Both the position numbers and the translations under genes were made by a program. Source: Caulobacter sp. (GTDB taxonomy: Bacteria; Pseudomonadota; Alphaproteobacteria; Caulobacterales; Caulobacteraceae). Taken from it: DNA of 64,000 bases. The stretch is from NCBI GenBank assembly GCA_021741355.1, contig JAIOXZ010000002.1, positions 62,001 to 126,000 on the forward strand. Direction: 5' to 3'. Below the pieces are notes generated by a model, which did not search any database, was not told where the DNA came from, and was given only the letters and a program-made list of their open reading frames with translations. This document shows positions 1-10,954 of this stretch, piece by piece (positions within the stretch are counted from its first letter, which is position 1; each line of letters opens with the position of its first letter).

Positions 1-300
1 ACACCGCTGGGCGATAAGGTCAAGCGCGACGGGGAGATCGATCCGATCGAGTTCGTCCGCACTGTCGCCGTTGCGCGGCTGGTCTGCCCCAAATCGATGG
101 TCCGTCTGTCCGCCGGCCGCGACGACATGAGCCGCGAGACCCAGGCCCTCTGCTTCCTCGCCGGCGCCAACTCGATCTTCATCGGCGGCAAGCTGCTGAC
201 GACGCCTCTGCCGGGTCAGGATGAGGACAGCCTGCTGCTGAAGGACCTGGGGATGAAGCCGATGGGGATGGGGGCGGGGGCGCCCCTTCCTCTCCCGTGA
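1..300 (+). CDS. bioB: biotin synthase BioB, C-terminal part (5' end outside window)
   Basis: The last 99 codons of a radical-SAM biotin synthase, which inserts sulfur into dethiobiotin in the cytoplasm. The core CSAM and cluster-binding N-terminus lies upstream of the window. The visible part has the very conserved MVRLSAGR stretch, which in BioB carries the arginine ligand of the auxiliary [2Fe-2S] cluster, followed by [18 protein letters not shown]. After about residue 90 of the visible part, the tail (Met/Gly-rich, then APLPLP) is not BioB-like. It is encoded by the start of a palindromic repeat that also supplies the TGA stop, so the native C-terminus may have been replaced. Confidence 0.93.
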   Translation, partial: TPLGDKVKRDGEIDPIEFVRTVAVARLVCPKSMVRLSAGRDDMSRETQALCFLAGANSIFIGGKLLTTPLPGQDEDSLLLKDLGMKPMGMGAGAPLPLP

Positions 301-445
301 GGGAGAGGGGGACCATGCGGAGCATGGTGGAGAGGACAGAGCCGCAAGGGCCGGAAGAGCCTGAATTCGGATCTTTCTGACCAGCGCCAGCGCAGCCCCC
401 TCCACAATGCTCCGCATGGTCCCCCTCCCCTTTGCAAGGGGAGGA
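285..445. repeat. palindromic intergenic repeat (GGGGACC...GGTGGAG family), copy 1
   Basis: Two inverted arms. The left arm, around 304-334, reads GAGGGGGACCATGCGGAG then CATGGTGGAG. Its complement recurs at about 399-428 (CTCCACAATGCTCCGCATGG then TCCCCCTC). Small hairpins (CCTCTCCC/GGGAGAGG and CCCCTTTGCAAGGGG) flank the element. The left end overlaps the stop codon of bioB. A second copy of the same design is at 54833-54949. Confidence 0.8.
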
Positions 446-455
446 ACGCCTTAAG

Positions 456-590
456 CTCATCCTGGCCAGCGTGCCGGACGGGTCAGGTTGGTCAAGGGTG
501 GCCCTCCGGGCCATCGCTCCGCGACGCGCAGCGCCCTTGAGCAACCTGAGCCGCCCGGCGAAAGTCTTGCCATGAGATAAAGGGTGGGGA
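456..590. repeat. palindromic repeat with GCCGGACGGGTCAGGTTG arms, copy 1
   Basis: A hairpin-forming element: GCCGGACGGGTCAGGTTGG then TCAAGGG on the left, and CCCTTGAGCAACCTGAGCC then GCCCGGC on the right. The second copy at 58471-58612 matches almost base for base, including the downstream GCCATGAGAT and AAGGG stretch that runs up to the GTG start of a small membrane-protein gene in both places. With the preceding repeat it fills the whole 290-nt gap between bioB and the next gene. Confidence 0.8.
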
Positions 591-911
591 GTGGGTGATT
601 TGACGACGCAGGCCTTCGAATGGCTCCTGAATCACGCCTCGATCCTGATCGGAACGACCCTGGGCGTCTGGGTCTTGTCGCTTCTCACGGTGATCTTCAG
701 CACGAAATTCCGCCGAAAGCTCTGGTGGGGCCTCTGCTGCTTTGTGAGCCTGGGTTGGAAACTCGAAACGGCGGACATGGTCGCGCTGGTTGGTCTGCCG
801 ATCGGGGCCGTGTTCGTTCTAGCGGTGGCGATGTTCGGCCCAACACCGACGCCAAAGGAGCAGGCTGCCACCGCCAACGAACCTAAGGATACAGTAGACG
901 GCTGGTGGTAG
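591..911 (+). CDS. small putative membrane protein, unknown function
   Basis: A 106-residue protein that I do not recognise. Two hydrophobic segments (about residues 16-35 and 62-83) are separated by a basic stretch (KFRRKLWW), and the tail is polar (PTPTPKEQ...DTVDGWW). The GTG start follows GGGGA directly. The whole leader is part of a repeated palindromic element, so expression would depend on a promoter and ribosome site carried by the repeat. Base composition is less GC-rich than that of neighbouring genes. It could be a lineage-specific orphan or a spurious frame; the membrane-like pattern favours a real gene. Confidence 0.45.
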   Translation: MGDLTTQAFEWLLNHASILIGTTLGVWVLSLLTVIFSTKFRRKLWWGLCCFVSLGWKLETADMVALVGLPIGAVFVLAVAMFGPTPTPKEQAATANEPKDTVDGWW

Positions 912-946
912 CAGACACGCACCCACTGTAAGCGTACGAGCGCCCC

Positions 947-1219
947 CTACCGCTCCTCGTCGAACCGGTTCTCGACCAGCTCGGCCAGCGCCGCCACCGC
1001 CTCGGCAGCGTCCGCGCCCTCGGCCGAAATCTCGATGGTCGAGCCGATGCCGGCGGCCAGCATCATCAGGCCCATGATCGAGCGGGCGTCGACGGTGGAG
1101 CCGTCGCGCGACACCGACACCTCGGCGTCGAAGGTCGAGGCCAGCTTGACGAACTTGGCCGAGGCGCGGGCGTGCAGCCCGCGCTCGTTGACGATTTCGA
1201 CGGTGCGGCGCTCGCTCAC
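947..1219 (-). CDS. ptsH: HPr family phosphocarrier protein
   Basis: 90 residues, the normal length of HPr. The active-site histidine is H16 in NERGLHARASAKF, and the regulatory serine phosphorylated by HPr kinase is S47 in ARSIMGLMML. It takes phosphate from enzyme I and passes it to the EIIA encoded just upstream. No sugar permease component is visible, which fits the regulatory rather than transport role of PTS proteins in many alphaproteobacteria. The GTG start overlaps the EIIA stop (GTGA), so the two are translationally coupled. Last gene of the chvI-chvG-hprK-EIIA-HPr run. Confidence 0.95.
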   Translation of the reverse strand: MSERRTVEIVNERGLHARASAKFVKLASTFDAEVSVSRDGSTVDARSIMGLMMLAAGIGSTIEISAEGADAAEAVAALAELVENRFDEER

Positions 1220-1620
1220 TTCTCGCCGGCCAGCACGTAGGAGGCGACGGAGATGTACTTGCGGCCGGCCTCCTGGGCGTGGTGGACGCAGGCTTCGAGT
1301 GGTTCGCGGGTGCGCAGGGAGGCCAGCTTGATCAGCATCGGCAGGTTCAGCCCGGCGATGACCTCGGCGCGGGTCTGTTCCATCACGCTGATGGCCAGGT
1401 TGCTGGGCGTGCCGCCGAACATGTCCGTCAGCAGGATCACGCCCTGGCCGCTGTCCACGGTTGCGCAGGCCTTGAGGATGTCCTTGCGGCGCTTTTCCAT
1501 ATCGTCATCGGGGCCGATGCAGATGGCGGCCACATCGGTCTGCGGACCGACGACATGCTCCATGGCGAAGACAAACTCCTCCGCCAGCCGCCCATGGGTA
1601 ACGATAACGAGGCCGATCAT
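1216..1620 (-). CDS. PTS EIIA component, mannose family (regulatory PTS)
   Basis: 134 residues covering a single EIIA-Man domain. The phosphorylated histidine is H9 in VIVTHGRLAEEF, and the family signature LLTDMFGGTPSN is at 63-74. There is no EIIB, EIIC or EIID domain and none is encoded nearby, so this is a stand-alone EIIA that probably acts as a phosphorylation-state sensor. Overlaps the HPr gene by 4 nt and lies 87 nt downstream of hprK. The start ATG is at the first methionine of the conserved N-terminal strand. Confidence 0.95.
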   Translation of the reverse strand: MIGLVIVTHGRLAEEFVFAMEHVVGPQTDVAAICIGPDDDMEKRRKDILKACATVDSGQGVILLTDMFGGTPSNLAISVMEQTRAEVIAGLNLPMLIKLASLRTREPLEACVHHAQEAGRKYISVASYVLAGEK

Positions 1621-1707
1621 GCGCGAGCCTGAAACCCTGTCTCGGTCAAACCGGGAACCCCTGCCCGATGGGCGCGGCCCTGCCGCGAAGGCGCCTAGAT
1701 ACGCCCG

Positions 1708-2142
1708 TTAATGTGCGGCTCCAAGATGCTCGATGCTGCGGCGCAATTTCGCAGGGGCGGCGGGATCAAAAGGCCACAGGGGGCGCAGCGGAAGGGTCTG
1801 TCCCGCGAGGTCCAGGGTTTCGCCCGCCGGGCAACGCGCGACGGCCTCGGGCGAGGCCTCGCAGCGAATCGCCAGATCGATGCGGCAGAAGGGGATGGCC
1901 GCCTGCGGCAAGACGCCCACGCCGCGGCTCTCCAGGAGTCCGGAGAGGGCGTCCGGCGCGCGGCCCCAGAGCCGGCCGCCCGAGGACCAGACGATCACCC
2001 GGTCATCGGCCACCAGCCGGAAGCCCTCGCCGAGCGCGCGCAGGGCCAGGTCGCTCTTGCCGCTGCCGGATGGGCCTTCGATCAAGACCCCGCGCCAGGC
2101 GCCGCCCAGCGACAGGGCCACCAGACCGGCGTGGCGGATCAT
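1708..2142 (-). CDS. hprK: HPr kinase/phosphorylase, short alphaproteobacterial form
   Basis: 144 residues, against roughly 310 in Firmicutes. Only the C-terminal kinase/phosphorylase domain is present, as is typical of alphaproteobacteria. The P-loop is GPSGSGKS at 23-30, a VADDRV motif is at 44-49, and ESRGVGVLP at 71-79 matches the HprK signature. It would phosphorylate or dephosphorylate S47 of the HPr in the same cluster. The ATG overlaps the chvG stop (ATGA). The N-terminal domain is absent by family design and the sequence shows no frameshift. Confidence 0.93.
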   Translation of the reverse strand: MIRHAGLVALSLGGAWRGVLIEGPSGSGKSDLALRALGEGFRLVADDRVIVWSSGGRLWGRAPDALSGLLESRGVGVLPQAAIPFCRIDLAIRCEASPEAVARCPAGETLDLAGQTLPLRPLWPFDPAAPAKLRRSIEHLGAAH

Positions 2143-3719
2143 CCGCCGCGTTCCGGCAGATGGACGATGAACCGCGCGCCGACGACGCCGCCGTCGGGGC
2201 CGGGACGATTCTCGGCGCGGACGTCGCCGCCGTGCGCCTCGATGATCTGGCGGGCGATGGACAGGCCAAGTCCGGAGTTGCCGCCGAACGCCGTGCCCTT
2301 GGGCCGGGAGGTGTAGAACCGCTCGAACACCGTCTCGAGATTGTCCGGCGGAATGCCGGGCCCGTCGTCCTCGACGGTCACCTCGATCCGGCCGCGTGTG
2401 CTGGAGAGGTTGACCCGCACCTCGCCGCCCGGCGCGCTGAACGAGCGGGCGTTGTCGATCAGGTTGCGGAACACCTGGCCCAGCGGTCCTTCGCGACCCG
2501 CGACCACCAGGCCCTCGTCTTCCGCCGGTCCGACAATGCGCACCGTCGGCTCGGTCGGCTTGAGCGCGGCGCCGTAGACCTGGACGATGTCGCCGATAAG
2601 CCGGACCAGATCGACCCGCCGGGGCTCGTCGCGCGACAGTTCGGCGTCCAGCCGCGAGGCGTTGGCGATGTCGGTGACCAGCCGGTCCAGTCGGCCAACA
2701 TCCTGCTTGAGAATCCCGGTCAGCCGCTCCCGCGCCGGGCCGTCGCCGACCAGATCGAGCGTCTCGACCGCCGAGCGGATCGAGGTCAGGGGATTGCGGA
2801 TCTCATGGGCCACATCGGCGGCGAACCGCTCGATGGCGTCCATCCGCTCCGACAGGCTGTCGGTCATCTGTTCCAGCGAGCGGGTCAAATCGCCGATCTC
2901 GTCCGGACGCGCGGCCAGATCGGGCATGGAGATCGACCGCGCCCGCGCCTGCTGCACCCGGTCGGCCGCCCGCGCCAGCCGCAACACGGGCCGCGCCACC
3001 AGGGCGTAGATCAGGAAACTCGAGAGGCTGGTGACGCCGAGCGCGATCAGGACGAAGGGAATCAGGGCGGCCCGTTCGGCGGCGATGATCGCGTCGACAT
3101 CGCCCGCTTCGAGCGTCAGCACGCCGACCACCGCCCGCACGCGCCGGATCGGCAGGGAAACCGAGACCAGTTGTTCGCCGCCTTCGCCGATGCGCCGGCC
3201 CTTGACCTGTTCGCCGCGCAGGGCGGCGTCCAGCTCGGCCTTCAGCGCTCGGGCGGCCCGTTCAGCGGTCGGGTTGCGTTCAGGCGCCGGCGGCTTCTGG
3301 CCCGGCTTGCGCGCCGGCGGCAGCGGTTTCCAGTCGACCCGGTCCGCGACATCGTAGGAATCGGCGATCAGTCGCCCGTCCTTGTCGAACAGCCGCACGC
3401 GCTGGCTGCGCGGCAGATGCAGCAGCTGCAGCAGCTGGGCCGCGCGCTGGGGCTGGAGCGCCGGCTCCGGCTCGCCGACAGTGGCCGCTTCGTCGATCAG
3501 CCGCGCCACCCAGACACCCTGGGTGATCAGACTCTCGATCCGGGCGTTGACCAGGCCCCGACGCATCTCGTTGAGCGTCAGGGCGCCGATGACCAGGATC
3601 GCCAGTCCGAGGAAGTTCAGGGCGATGATCAGCCGGCCAAGGCGCGATCCCTGAGGCCAGAGGCGGCGGCGCGCGGGCGCCTCCGTCTCAGGACTCGCGG
3701 TAGCGGTATCCGACGCCAT
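2139..3719 (-). CDS. chvG: sensor histidine kinase ChvG/ExoS type
   Basis: 526 residues from the start chosen at 3719 (MASDTA). A longer in-frame start at 3812 would overlap chvI by 125 nt and adds a Ser/Arg-rich unnatural leader. Transmembrane segments lie at about 30-49 and 219-241 and flank a periplasmic sensor. A HAMP segment follows, then the dimerisation box with H305 ([11 protein letters not shown]), the N box ([11 protein letters not shown]), [18 protein letters not shown] and [13 protein letters not shown]. It partners the ChvI regulator, whose gene end it overlaps by 32 nt. In Agrobacterium, Sinorhizobium and Caulobacter this system responds to acid or envelope stress. Confidence 0.92.
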   Translation of the reverse strand: MASDTATASPETEAPARRRLWPQGSRLGRLIIALNFLGLAILVIGALTLNEMRRGLVNARIESLITQGVWVARLIDEAATVGEPEPALQPQRAAQLLQLLHLPRSQRVRLFDKDGRLIADSYDVADRVDWKPLPPARKPGQKPPAPERNPTAERAARALKAELDAALRGEQVKGRRIGEGGEQLVSVSLPIRRVRAVVGVLTLEAGDVDAIIAAERAALIPFVLIALGVTSLSSFLIYALVARPVLRLARAADRVQQARARSISMPDLAARPDEIGDLTRSLEQMTDSLSERMDAIERFAADVAHEIRNPLTSIRSAVETLDLVGDGPARERLTGILKQDVGRLDRLVTDIANASRLDAELSRDEPRRVDLVRLIGDIVQVYGAALKPTEPTVRIVGPAEDEGLVVAGREGPLGQVFRNLIDNARSFSAPGGEVRVNLSSTRGRIEVTVEDDGPGIPPDNLETVFERFYTSRPKGTAFGGNSGLGLSIARQIIEAHGGDVRAENRPGPDGGVVGARFIVHLPERGG

Positions 3720-4395
3720 AGAGGGTCTCGATCGCATCGAAGGTCGAATCGACCTGGCGGAACTTCTTGCGCATCCGCTTGATATGGCTGTCGATGGTGC
3801 GGTCATCGACATAGACCTGATCGTCGTAGGCGGCGTCCATCAGGTTGTCGCGGCTCTTCACGAAGCCGGGCCGCTGGGCGAGGCTCTGCAGCAGCAGGAA
3901 TTCGGTGACTGTCAGGCGGACGGGCTTGCCGTCCCAGAGGCTGTCGTGCCGCTCCGGGTCGAGGGTCAGCTTGCCGCGCTTCATCGATTTGGCGCCCGTG
4001 TCGACCGGACCGCCGGCCTTGATCGCCTCGTCGATGCCGCCGCGCCGCAGCACCGCCTTGACCCGCTCCAGCAGCAGCCGCTGGCTGAAGGGCTTGTGGA
4101 TATAGTCGTCGGCGCCGAGGTTGAAGCCGAGGATCTCGTCGATCTCCTCGTCCTTGCTCGTCAGCATGATCACCGGAATCTCGGACGTCTGGCGCAGCCG
4201 GCGCAGCAGCTCCATGCCGTCCATGCGCGGCATCTTCACGTCGAGAATCGCCAGGTCCGGAGGATTGTTCTGCAGGGACTCGAGGCCCGCGACGCCATCG
4301 TGGCAGGCCGTCACGGTATGGCCATGGCTTTCAAGCGCCAGTGAAACGGAGGCGACGATGTTCTCGTCGTCGTCCACCAGGGTGATGTTGGCCAT
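3688..4395 (-). CDS. chvI: OmpR-family response regulator ChvI
   Basis: 236 residues. The receiver domain has acidic residues D8-D10, phospho-acceptor D52 ([12 protein letters not shown]) and K101 ([11 protein letters not shown]). A winged-helix DNA-binding domain covers about 135-232 ([18 protein letters not shown]). The start is placed at 4395 because the AAGGA ribosome site lies just upstream and the homologous core begins with [10 protein letters not shown]. First gene of the cluster, divergent from the unknown gene at 4535, so the 140-nt gap should hold its promoter. Confidence 0.95.
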   Translation of the reverse strand: MANITLVDDDENIVASVSLALESHGHTVTACHDGVAGLESLQNNPPDLAILDVKMPRMDGMELLRRLRQTSEIPVIMLTSKDEEIDEILGFNLGADDYIHKPFSQRLLLERVKAVLRRGGIDEAIKAGGPVDTGAKSMKRGKLTLDPERHDSLWDGKPVRLTVTEFLLLQSLAQRPGFVKSRDNLMDAAYDDQVYVDDRTIDSHIKRMRKKFRQVDSTFDAIETLYGVGYRYRES

Positions 4396-4534
4396 TTCAG
4401 TCCTTCGTCTTGACGGGTCTTGCGGGCTGAAACCTAACGGTGTTCCGGCCCGGCGCAAGGCAATCACCCGCCAGCATGGCCCCATTGGGGCGAATTCGCA
4501 TCGTAAACACGACCTTAGGGCCTTTCCCCCATAG

Positions 4535-6256
4535 ATGCGGGATATGGAACGGGGCCAGGTCCACTACGAGCTCTTCGTGCGCCGCCAGCCCGGGTCGGGC
4601 TGGTCGCTGGAGATTGCGACCGAAGATCGGGCGCGCGCCATCGAGACAGCGGAGCATGCGCTGGAAGATGGCCGCGCCGCCGCCGTGCGCGTCACCAAGG
4701 AAACCCTCGACCCGGAAACCCGGGAATTCCGCTCGGTGACCATTCTCAGCAAGGGCGCGCCGGAACGCACGAAGTCCCGCAAGGTCCGCGAGGACACCGA
4801 GCCGCTCTGCGTCAGCCCTTCAGACCTCTACACCTGCCACGCCCGCGAGCGGATCGGACGGCTGCTCGACAACTGGCTGGTGCGCAACAAGGCGACGCCG
4901 TTCGAGCTGTTGCACCGCCCCGATCTGGTGGAGAAGCTGGAGGCGTCGGGCATCGAGCTGCAGCACGCGATCCAGAAGGTCGCCATTCCCGAGGCGCAGG
5001 CGCGCGGGCTCGGCGTGCATGAGATCATCCGGTCCTTCCAGCAGCTGGCCGAACGGGCCATCGAGCGGCTGATGAAGGACCATCGCAAGGGTCTGCTGCC
5101 GAACCTCGACAAGGAGGGCTTCGCTGCCGCCGCCGAACGGCTGGTCGCCGAACCCGACCGCGCCTACCTGCTGGGCGCGGGCGTCGCCGCGGCGATCGCG
5201 CCGGCGAAGACCTGGGGCGAGAAGGTGGGGCGACTGCTCGACCTCGCCGACGCGGCCCCGACAGAGCCGCAAGCCCGCGCGGCGGCGCTGCAGGTTTTGG
5301 AACAGCCCCTGGCGGAAATTCTCGGGTCGCGCGCCGGTCTGGCGGACCTGCTCGGCGCGGATCTCGACCTCGGCGGCCAGCTCGCCGCCATGACCCGCGT
5401 CGCCGGCGGCGAGTCCGTCGAGGCCCTGATCGGCATTGACGCCAAGGTCGGGCGCATCATGCCGGCGCTGTCGGAGTCAGCCTCGCGCCTGGCGACCTGG
5501 TTGTCCGCGGCGGCGTTCGAAAGCTGCAGCGCGGCGATCGCCCAGCGGGTGCTGCGCGAACTGACCGGTCCCCGCCGTCTCAAGCCGGGCGACGCGGACG
5601 CCGAGATCGACCTGCTGCGCGCTCTGGCCATGGCCCTGACCGCCGCCGGTGACCGGGTGCTGAGCCTGGACGACATTCACGAAGCCTTTTCCGCCCGGTC
5701 GCGCATGCTGGTCACCAGCGACTTCGTCGAGGCGCTTCTTGGCGACACCATGACCGCTCGGGAGGAAGTCGAGGCGCTGATCCGGCTGGCCGAGAATGTC
5801 ACCGGAGCCGCCAACAAACGGCAGGCCGCCCGCTACCTGGCCGCCAATGTCTCGGCGCTGCGGTTCGAGAAGGAGCAACGCTACGGCCCGGACTCGCCCG
5901 CAACCCGCATGGCGGGCCTGGCGGTGCTTCAGAAGGCCATCCTGAGGGCCGGTCTGGTCACCGAGGACGCCGCGCCGGTCCAGGCCAGGATCGGCGAAAT
6001 CGGCGGGCTGATCGAGGCCGACGGCAAGATCGTGACCCTGATTTCCCGCGCGCCGGCGCCGGCCGTGCATCGGCTGAACCTGCTGTTGCGGATGGCCGTC
6101 GGCGAGGCCTCGCCGCTCGGCCCGGCCGCTGATCGCGCCCGCAGTGAAGCCCTCAAGCTGGTGCGCAACCCCGACCTTCGCGAAGAGCTCAGCCGCTCGC
6201 CCGAGGCCGTCGAGAAGGTCCGCGGGATGATGCAGACCGCCGGCATGGCGGCGTAG
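4535..6256 (+). CDS. conserved hypothetical protein, mostly helical, unknown function
   Basis: 573 residues, and I recognise no domain. The N-terminal 90 residues look like a small alpha/beta unit ([22 protein letters not shown]...), and the rest is predicted helical with many Ala/Leu/Arg/Glu. No signal peptide, membrane segment or obvious catalytic motif is seen, so it is probably cytoplasmic. A second start at 4544 ([11 protein letters not shown]) is equally plausible and neither has a strong ribosome site. Divergent from chvI and convergent with flmB (4-nt gap), so it is transcribed alone. Codon use matches the neighbours. Confidence 0.85.
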   Translation: MRDMERGQVHYELFVRRQPGSGWSLEIATEDRARAIETAEHALEDGRAAAVRVTKETLDPETREFRSVTILSKGAPERTKSRKVREDTEPLCVSPSDLYTCHARERIGRLLDNWLVRNKATPFELLHRPDLVEKLEASGIELQHAIQKVAIPEAQARGLGVHEIIRSFQQLAERAIERLMKDHRKGLLPNLDKEGFAAAAERLVAEPDRAYLLGAGVAAAIAPAKTWGEKVGRLLDLADAAPTEPQARAAALQVLEQPLAEILGSRAGLADLLGADLDLGGQLAAMTRVAGGESVEALIGIDAKVGRIMPALSESASRLATWLSAAAFESCSAAIAQRVLRELTGPRRLKPGDADAEIDLLRALAMALTAAGDRVLSLDDIHEAFSARSRMLVTSDFVEALLGDTMTAREEVEALIRLAENVTGAANKRQAARYLAANVSALRFEKEQRYGPDSPATRMAGLAVLQKAILRAGLVTEDAAPVQARIGEIGGLIEADGKIVTLISRAPAPAVHRLNLLLRMAVGEASPLGPAADRARSEALKLVRNPDLREELSRSPEAVEKVRGMMQTAGMAA

Positions 6257-6259
6257 CGG

Positions 6260-8535
<2,276 letters not shown>

Positions 8536-8562
8536 TCAACCATGTTCGCGCGATGATGACGC

Positions 8563-8958
8563 ATGGATCGCCGCCTCGCCCTCGCCGCCGCCCTCGCCCT
8601 GCTGCCGACCGTCGCCGCCGCGAGCGGCGGGGAGGAGAAGAAAAAGGGCGGCGGGGTTCAGTTTCTGCAGATCAAGGCGATCGTCGCGACCATCCTGCGG
8701 CGCGACGGCAGCCGTGGCGTGGTCACGGTCGAATGCGGCCTGGACGTGCCGGACGAGAAGCTGCGCGCCCTGGCCGAACAGTCCCAGCCGCGCCTCCGGG
8801 CGGCCTTCGCGGGTTTCGTCCAGGCCTACGCCGGCGGCCTGCCCGCCGCGGCGGTTCCGGATGCCGACTACATCGCCCGCGAACTGCAGCGCCTGACCGA
8901 CAGCACCCTGCACAAGAAGGGCGCGAAGCTGCTGCTGGGCACGATCCTGGTGAACTAG
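8563..8958 (+). CDS. small secreted protein, loosely FliL-like
   Basis: 131 residues. The Sec signal peptide has a basic start (MDRRLAL) and cleavage near AAAS (about residue 20). The mature part begins with a charged GGEEKKKGGG linker followed by QIKAIVATIL and VVTVECGLDVPDEKL. An alternation of beta strand and helix ends in a short strand (LLLGTILVN), and this order resembles the periplasmic FliL domain. The resemblance is weak. Position next to flmA supports a flagellum-related role but does not prove it. It is transcribed away from flmA. Confidence 0.75.
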   Translation: MDRRLALAAALALLPTVAAASGGEEKKKGGGVQFLQIKAIVATILRRDGSRGVVTVECGLDVPDEKLRALAEQSQPRLRAAFAGFVQAYAGGLPAAAVPDADYIARELQRLTDSTLHKKGAKLLLGTILVN

Positions 8959-9009
8959 GGACGCAATGTCCGGAGAGCAGGCCCGCTCGGGCACGCCACA
9001 ACATCCGAA

Positions 9010-9612
9010 TCAAAGCAACGGTGGATCCAGTATCCGCAAATTGAATAACGCCTGAAATATATTGCTCGCTGCCATTACGAAAAATGACATTGCGATGACT
9101 ACAATGACAACGAATATTCTAATTCTTCTGTCATTTTCAGGTCTTCCTTCGGCATGCGCGCGCTCAAAGGCATGCTCTAGGTGCCAAACAGCTTCGATGA
9201 CCCGCCGGTAGAATCGGCCTGCTATTTCGATATCTTCATCTACGCTGCCACCTGCTCGCTCAGATCCGTCAAACGAGGCGGTAGCATCCGAAATTGCCTC
9301 ATAGACTCGCTTTGGCGGCAACGGGTCGACTACATCCGCGACGACGTCAAACCTAAGCAACGGATGGCGATCAAGCTGTTCTGCTCGCCGAGAGAAGTCA
9401 ATTTTGCTCGCCTCGAGCGCCATCATAGCAATTTGGCGAGTAAGTAGATTTTCCTCCTGATCGGCCGCGATCTTGGAAAGATCAATAGCTCGCTGCCACT
9501 TTGCTTCATTTCTTCGCGAGATTTCGTTGTACAGATATAGTATGCTTCCGACTAGCACAGTTACTATTCCGGAAAGAATACTTATTATCGCCCAGGCCGC
9601 TTCACTCGTCAT
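9010..9612 (-). CDS. AT-richer membrane protein, unknown function
   Basis: 200 residues. One N-terminal membrane segment (about 5-28, AWAIISILSGIVTVLVGSIL) and one C-terminal segment (about 165-188, IRIFVVIVVIAMSFFVMAA) flank a polar, charged, probably cytoplasmic region with YNEISRRNEAKWQRAIDLSK and a coiled-coil-like helix. I recognise no domain. The gene is clearly poorer in GC than everything around it (some 60-nt stretches are near 40 percent), and its codons (ATA, AAT, TCT, CGA) are unlike the neighbours, which points to recent horizontal acquisition. Confidence 0.75.
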   Translation of the reverse strand: MTSEAAWAIISILSGIVTVLVGSILYLYNEISRRNEAKWQRAIDLSKIAADQEENLLTRQIAMMALEASKIDFSRRAEQLDRHPLLRFDVVADVVDPLPPKRVYEAISDATASFDGSERAGGSVDEDIEIAGRFYRRVIEAVWHLEHAFERAHAEGRPENDRRIRIFVVIVVIAMSFFVMAASNIFQALFNLRILDPPLL

Positions 9613-9775
9613 GCCTTCGCCGCCCAGCCGTCACGCAAAAGTCCTACAGCCGAGGACTCGCTTACATTCCTAGCAGACTGTGAATTACCCGCGAAGCGTT
9701 CACATTGCCGAGATGCGACTGTCGAGTTGCAGCCCGACACCGGTTGTGAACATCGGTATTCGGCTACTTTCTTCC

Positions 9776-10417
9776 CTACTCGAAGATCAGGTCCGTCGCC
9801 GCGGACAGTTCGGCCAGGGCCTGGTCGACGCCGCCGACCTTGATCGCGCGCATGCCCAGCATCGCCGCCGGCTTGCAGTTGATGCCGAGGTCGTCGAGGT
9901 AGACGCAGTCCGCCGGATCGACTCCCAGCTGTTCGCACATCATCTGGTAGATGCGCGGGTCGGGCTTGCGGACGCCGGCCTTCGAGCTCTCGATCACCAC
10001 GTCGAACATCGCCATGACCCCGGCCACCTGGATCGCCTTGTCAGAGGTGCCGGCCATGCCCGCGCCGTGGCCGGTCTGGACGTTGTTGGTGATGCAGCCG
10101 ACCTTGAAGACCTCCTTGCAGGCCGCGAGCGCGGCGACCATGCGCGGCCGCACGTCGCCGGACAGGCGGGGCAGGATGTCGGCGCCGCGCACCGCGTGGC
10201 CGAGCGCCGTGGCCTCCTCGAGGAACTTCACGTCGAAGCCGGCCGTATCGATCTCGTTGCGCTCAAACAGGGCCCAGGCGTTGGAGTCGGGGTTGGTCGA
10301 GTTGACCCGCCGAATGAAGTCGCGCGGCAGGGCGCGCTCTTCCTCGAACCGGTTGAACGCCTCGAACGGCGAGGAGGTGATCACCCCGCCGAAATCCCAG
10401 ATCACTGCTGCAACCAC
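9776..10417 (-). CDS. HAD-superfamily hydrolase (epoxide hydrolase-phosphatase domain-like)
   Basis: 213 residues from a GTG start at 10417, chosen because AAGGGGG lies just before it and the family begins directly with VIWDFGGVIT. A longer ATG start at 10474 would add 19 residues. Motif I has D8 as nucleophile (WDFGGV), motif II is CITNN, motif III includes KPDPRIYQ and motif IV is YLDDLGINC. This is a HAD subfamily IA phosphatase or haloacid-dehalogenase-like enzyme. Substrate unknown. Divergent from the VanZ gene; no operon partner. Confidence 0.88.
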   Translation of the reverse strand: MVAAVIWDFGGVITSSPFEAFNRFEEERALPRDFIRRVNSTNPDSNAWALFERNEIDTAGFDVKFLEEATALGHAVRGADILPRLSGDVRPRMVAALAACKEVFKVGCITNNVQTGHGAGMAGTSDKAIQVAGVMAMFDVVIESSKAGVRKPDPRIYQMMCEQLGVDPADCVYLDDLGINCKPAAMLGMRAIKVGGVDQALAELSAATDLIFE

Positions 10418-10524
10418 GACGTTCGCCCCCTTTTCGCGCCGCGTCGCGCGAAACCTGTTCCACTGACTGATCAACGCGCTCTAGAGACGGGTGGTCCAGG
10501 ACGCAACCCGCAGGCTCCAACCGC

Positions 10525-10893
10525 ATGCTCCCCCGCCCACCACGCATCGCCGTCTTCGCTCTCGCCTGCGGGGTGATCGGCGCGCTGTCGGTGGTCCCCA
10601 CCGCCACGATCCCCGGCATGTTCTCCCTTTGGGACAAGATCGAGCATGCTGGGGCCTATTTCGGACTGACCCTGCTCGGGGCTTACGCCTTTCCGCATCG
10701 CCTGGTCCGGCTGGCGATCAGCCTGCTTCTGGGCGGGATCGGCGTCGAGGTCCTGCAGGCGACGATGGCGTTCGGTCGCCAGGGCGATCCCGCCGACGCC
10801 CTGGCCAACACCATCGGCATCGTCGTGGGCCTCCTGCTGGCGCTCGCGATCCGCGAACGCAACAGGGTTAAGTCTCCCGCCGGGGGTGAATAG
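10525..10893 (+). CDS. VanZ-like family membrane protein
   Basis: 122 residues with four hydrophobic segments. The VanZ-like signature is present: DKIEHAGAYFGLTLLGAYAFP, then GVEVLQATMAFGRQGDPADALANTIGIVVG. Such proteins are inner-membrane proteins of mostly unknown role, some linked to glycopeptide resistance or exosortase. Here it stands alone, between a divergent HAD hydrolase and a lipoprotein gene 61 nt downstream. Confidence 0.85.
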   Translation: MLPRPPRIAVFALACGVIGALSVVPTATIPGMFSLWDKIEHAGAYFGLTLLGAYAFPHRLVRLAISLLLGGIGVEVLQATMAFGRQGDPADALANTIGIVVGLLLALAIRERNRVKSPAGGE

Positions 10894-10954
10894 CCGGGCG
10901 AAAAGCGGCCTGCCCGCCTAGGATGACGTCCTGATCTCCATCGGAGAGACCTTG

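Noticed and set aside
300-590. CRISPR-like repeats in this and other gaps
   Set aside because: The repeats are inverted hairpins occurring once per site, without regular direct repeats and spacers; no cas genes.
1668-3782. Plus-strand open frame of 704 codons over hprK and chvG
   Set aside because: Shadow of chvG/hprK; Arg/Pro-rich translation with no domain, while the opposite strand has all kinase motifs.
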